Of a DNA stretch of 17,418 nt, positions 15,924 to 17,418 are shown piece by piece. A program made the translations under genes and the position numbers. Below the pieces are notes generated by a model. That model made no database searches. It worked only from the letters and a program-made list of their open reading frames with translations, and was not told the origin of the DNA. Every line of letters starts with the position of its first letter. Within the stretch, counting starts at the first letter, position 1. Source of the DNA: Balneolales bacterium (lineage in GTDB: Bacteria > Bacteroidota > Rhodothermia > Balneolales > Balneolaceae); contig JAURMN010000002.1 in the NCBI GenBank assembly GCA_030830725.1, forward strand, positions 1 to 17,418, written 5' to 3'.

Positions 15924-16601
15924 TTATTCTTCATTTGGTTTAAAGCGATAGTGCCACCACTCTTTTTCATAGGCTGAAAAGCCATAATGTTCTAACGTTG
16001 AGCGGAGTATTAGGCGATTTTTTTCCTGTTCTGGAGTGAGACCAAAAGCGCCATGATGGGACACAATTCCAAAATAGTCAAAGGGGCTGCCCATGTCGAG
16101 TTCAAGGCCGGATTGTAGGTCAACCAGTGTGAGATCAACCGTGTAACCCGTGGTGTGGCTAGATTCCCTTGCAATATAACCTTGTTCGAAAAGCTCCGGT
16201 TTCTCGATATCGGGATAAAATACCACCTTCATCAAGGTATCATCAGGATTAAGGCTCCATTCCACAAAATGATCTACTGCGATTTGTGGTCGATAGGCGT
16301 CAAAAATTAACAGGGTCAACTTCTGGGATAAAAACTCATCTTGAGCCTTTTTCAAGGCTTCAGCGGCTGAGGGCTGGATTAGAACATCCTGCAAATCCAG
16401 ATATCCATCAACGGTTCTGCCTATAAAGTTATGGGTTCCGCTATAGCGAATTTCCTGAAGTATTGAAGCATCTACCGTAGAAAGGGGCACTAACTCCGCT
16501 TCAACGAAGATTATCCCTGAATATGAGTTAGAATTCGAGCAGGAGTATAGGGATAAAAAGGGGAGAGTCAGCAGTATAAAGAATTGGTTTTTTGGATACA
16601 T
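15924..16601 (-). CDS. Lipoprotein D-alanyl-D-alanine dipeptidase (VanX/DdpX-type, peptidase M15D)
   Basis: Zinc dipeptidase family that cleaves D-Ala-D-Ala. From the ATG at 16601 the protein has 225 residues and starts with a lipoprotein signal peptide ending in the lipobox LYSC (Cys21), so it is probably anchored in the envelope. The core contains IRYSGTHNFIGRTVDGY, FDAYRPQIA with the conserved Arg, SSHTTGYTVDLTL with zinc ligands H149 and D156 (SxHxxGxxxD), and EWWHYRF with catalytic E214 and ligand H217. All expected catalytic residues are present. An in-frame TTG at 16664 would add 21 residues before the lipoprotein signal and is rejected. No other van-type gene is nearby, so a role in peptidoglycan D-Ala-D-Ala salvage or turnover is more likely than glycopeptide resistance. 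It is convergent with SusCD and divergent from the desaturase-like gene. Confidence 0.9.
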   Translation of the reverse strand: MYPKNQFFILLTLPFLSLYSCSNSNSYSGIIFVEAELVPLSTVDASILQEIRYSGTHNFIGRTVDGYLDLQDVLIQPSAAEALKKAQDEFLSQKLTLLIFDAYRPQIAVDHFVEWSLNPDDTLMKVVFYPDIEKPELFEQGYIARESSHTTGYTVDLTLVDLQSGLELDMGSPFDYFGIVSHHGAFGLTPEQEKNRLILRSTLEHYGFSAYEKEWWHYRFKPNEE

Positions 16602-16628
16602 TTTTGGAGATTTAATTGTCTTACGTCT

Positions 16629-17418
16629 ATGACTAAAGTTGATCAAATGCACGATCTGATTCAAGCCATTGCTTTCTATTTCGAAACCATTTCATCCACA
16701 CAACGAGCACTGATCCTGGTTGGAGGGCTTACCTTTTTTTGGCTTTTTGAAATAACGTTGCCGTTGTATCGATTTGAATACAACAAGTGGAAGCATGCAT
16801 TCTTGAATCTATTTTTCACACTGACTACCATTTCGGTGAATTTCGTGATGGCATTTATGCTTTTTATGACAGCTGAATTTGTATCAGGCAAGGAATTTGG
16901 GTTTTTGTACTGGTTAGGAGCCCTGTCGCCATCTGGAACAATCGGTTTGGGTTTTTCGATTTTAGTGGGATTGATGCTCTTGGATCTAATATCAGCCTGG
17001 TTCGCTCATTGGATACAACATAGAGTTCGATGGATGTGGAAATTTCATCTGATTCATCACACGGATATCCACGTCGATACAACCTCTGCAAACCGTCATC
17101 ATCCTGGTGAGAGCGTAATTCGATTTCTATTTACGACCTTGGCTGTATTGATTACTGGTGCGCCAATGTGGATGGTCTTGTTGTATCAATCATTGAGCGT
17201 TGTGCTCAGTCAGTTTAACCATGCAAATATATCACTTCCCTCATGGCTGGATAAAGGGATCAGTTGGGTGATCGTTTCCCCTGATATGCATAAAGTTCAT
17301 CATCATTACGTATTACCCTACACAGACTCCAATTATGGGAATATATTCTCAGTTTGGGATCGATTATTTGGGACGTTTATGACGATTGATCGGGAGAAGA
17401 TCGTGTATGGTGTCGATA
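16629..17418 (+). CDS. Fatty acid hydroxylase / sterol desaturase family membrane protein (3' end cut by window)
   Basis: Open reading frame from the ATG at 16629 to the right edge, 263 codons with no stop, so the C-terminus is missing. It is an integral-membrane di-iron enzyme of the fatty acid hydroxylase superfamily. Hydrophobic helices lie near residues 27-45, 60-85 and 98-122, with another around 165-190. The histidine boxes are intact: HWIQH (H127, H131), HLIHH (H140, H143, H144), an extra HH at 157-158, FNH at H198, and HKVHHH (H221, H224-H226). This set matches the HX3H, HX2HH, HX2HH pattern that binds the iron pair. The substrate (sterol, fatty acid, carotenoid or ether lipid) cannot be told from the sequence. 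Its start is only 27 bases from the start of the divergent lipoprotein gene; the in-frame ATG at 16647 is an alternative. Confidence 0.9.
   Translation, partial: MTKVDQMHDLIQAIAFYFETISSTQRALILVGGLTFFWLFEITLPLYRFEYNKWKHAFLNLFFTLTTISVNFVMAFMLFMTAEFVSGKEFGFLYWLGALSPSGTIGLGFSILVGLMLLDLISAWFAHWIQHRVRWMWKFHLIHHTDIHVDTTSANRHHPGESVIRFLFTTLAVLITGAPMWMVLLYQSLSVVLSQFNHANISLPSWLDKGISWVIVSPDMHKVHHHYVLPYTDSNYGNIFSVWDRLFGTFMTIDREKIVYGVD

Noticed and set aside
15924..16601. Glycopeptide-resistance locus based on the VanX-like gene.
   Set aside because: No VanA-type ligase, VanH-type dehydrogenase or VanRS pair is present, and the protein is an envelope lipoprotein rather than cytoplasmic.

Overview
The window (no gene-free stretch longer than about 220 bases, GC in the mid-40s % by eye, not counted) looks like chromosomal DNA of a Gram-negative member of the Bacteroidota / Rhodothermota / Balneolota group. 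The reasons are a SusC/SusD outer-membrane pair, a single-chain alpha+beta E1 2-oxoacid dehydrogenase of the type common in that group, a TolB-like-propeller amidohydrolase, lipoproteins with a lipobox, and start codons preceded by A/T-rich sequence rather than clear Shine-Dalgarno sites. I cannot name the genus. No tRNA, rRNA, CRISPR array, transposase, phage gene or attachment site was seen.

Layout, left to right. (1) A very large secreted PD40-propeller/amidohydrolase on the minus strand (60-3464). (2) A divergent ~220-base intergenic region with an inverted repeat carrying TATACT-type hexamers in both directions. (3) A plus-strand run: a four-helix DMT/DUF486 membrane protein, a stand-alone SET-domain protein, then, behind its own promoter-like element, an acyl-CoA dehydrogenase and a cytoplasmic SGNH-fold protein that lacks the usual block III Asn. 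(4) Two minus-strand genes: a short-chain dehydrogenase/reductase followed by an exported glycine-rich protein of unknown function. The last one ends one base from the SGNH gene. (5) A fused E1 alpha/beta 2-oxoacid dehydrogenase on plus, divergent from the SDR. (6) A SusC-SusD pair closed by a strong rho-independent terminator. (7) A convergent lipoprotein of the VanX/DdpX D-Ala-D-Ala dipeptidase family (minus). (8) Divergent from it, the 5' part of a fatty acid hydroxylase/sterol desaturase-type di-iron membrane enzyme, which runs off the right edge.

How they may work together. The ACAD, SGNH protein, SDR and E1 are all plausible acyl-chain or branched-chain-acid metabolism enzymes, but no E2/E3 components, ligase or thiolase is present, so a shared pathway is only an inference. 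The SusCD pair has no adjacent glycoside hydrolase, peptidase or ECF sigma/anti-sigma gene, so its substrate cannot be read from context. Most of the window is ordinary housekeeping and accessory content. The items most worth a second look are the shared promoter-like element (3621-3645, 4542-4568, weaker at 11157-11168), the bidirectional inverted repeat at 3616-3645, the SGNH protein with its altered oxyanion motif, and the amidohydrolase whose expected metal-site Asp is replaced by an Ala-His-Gly motif.
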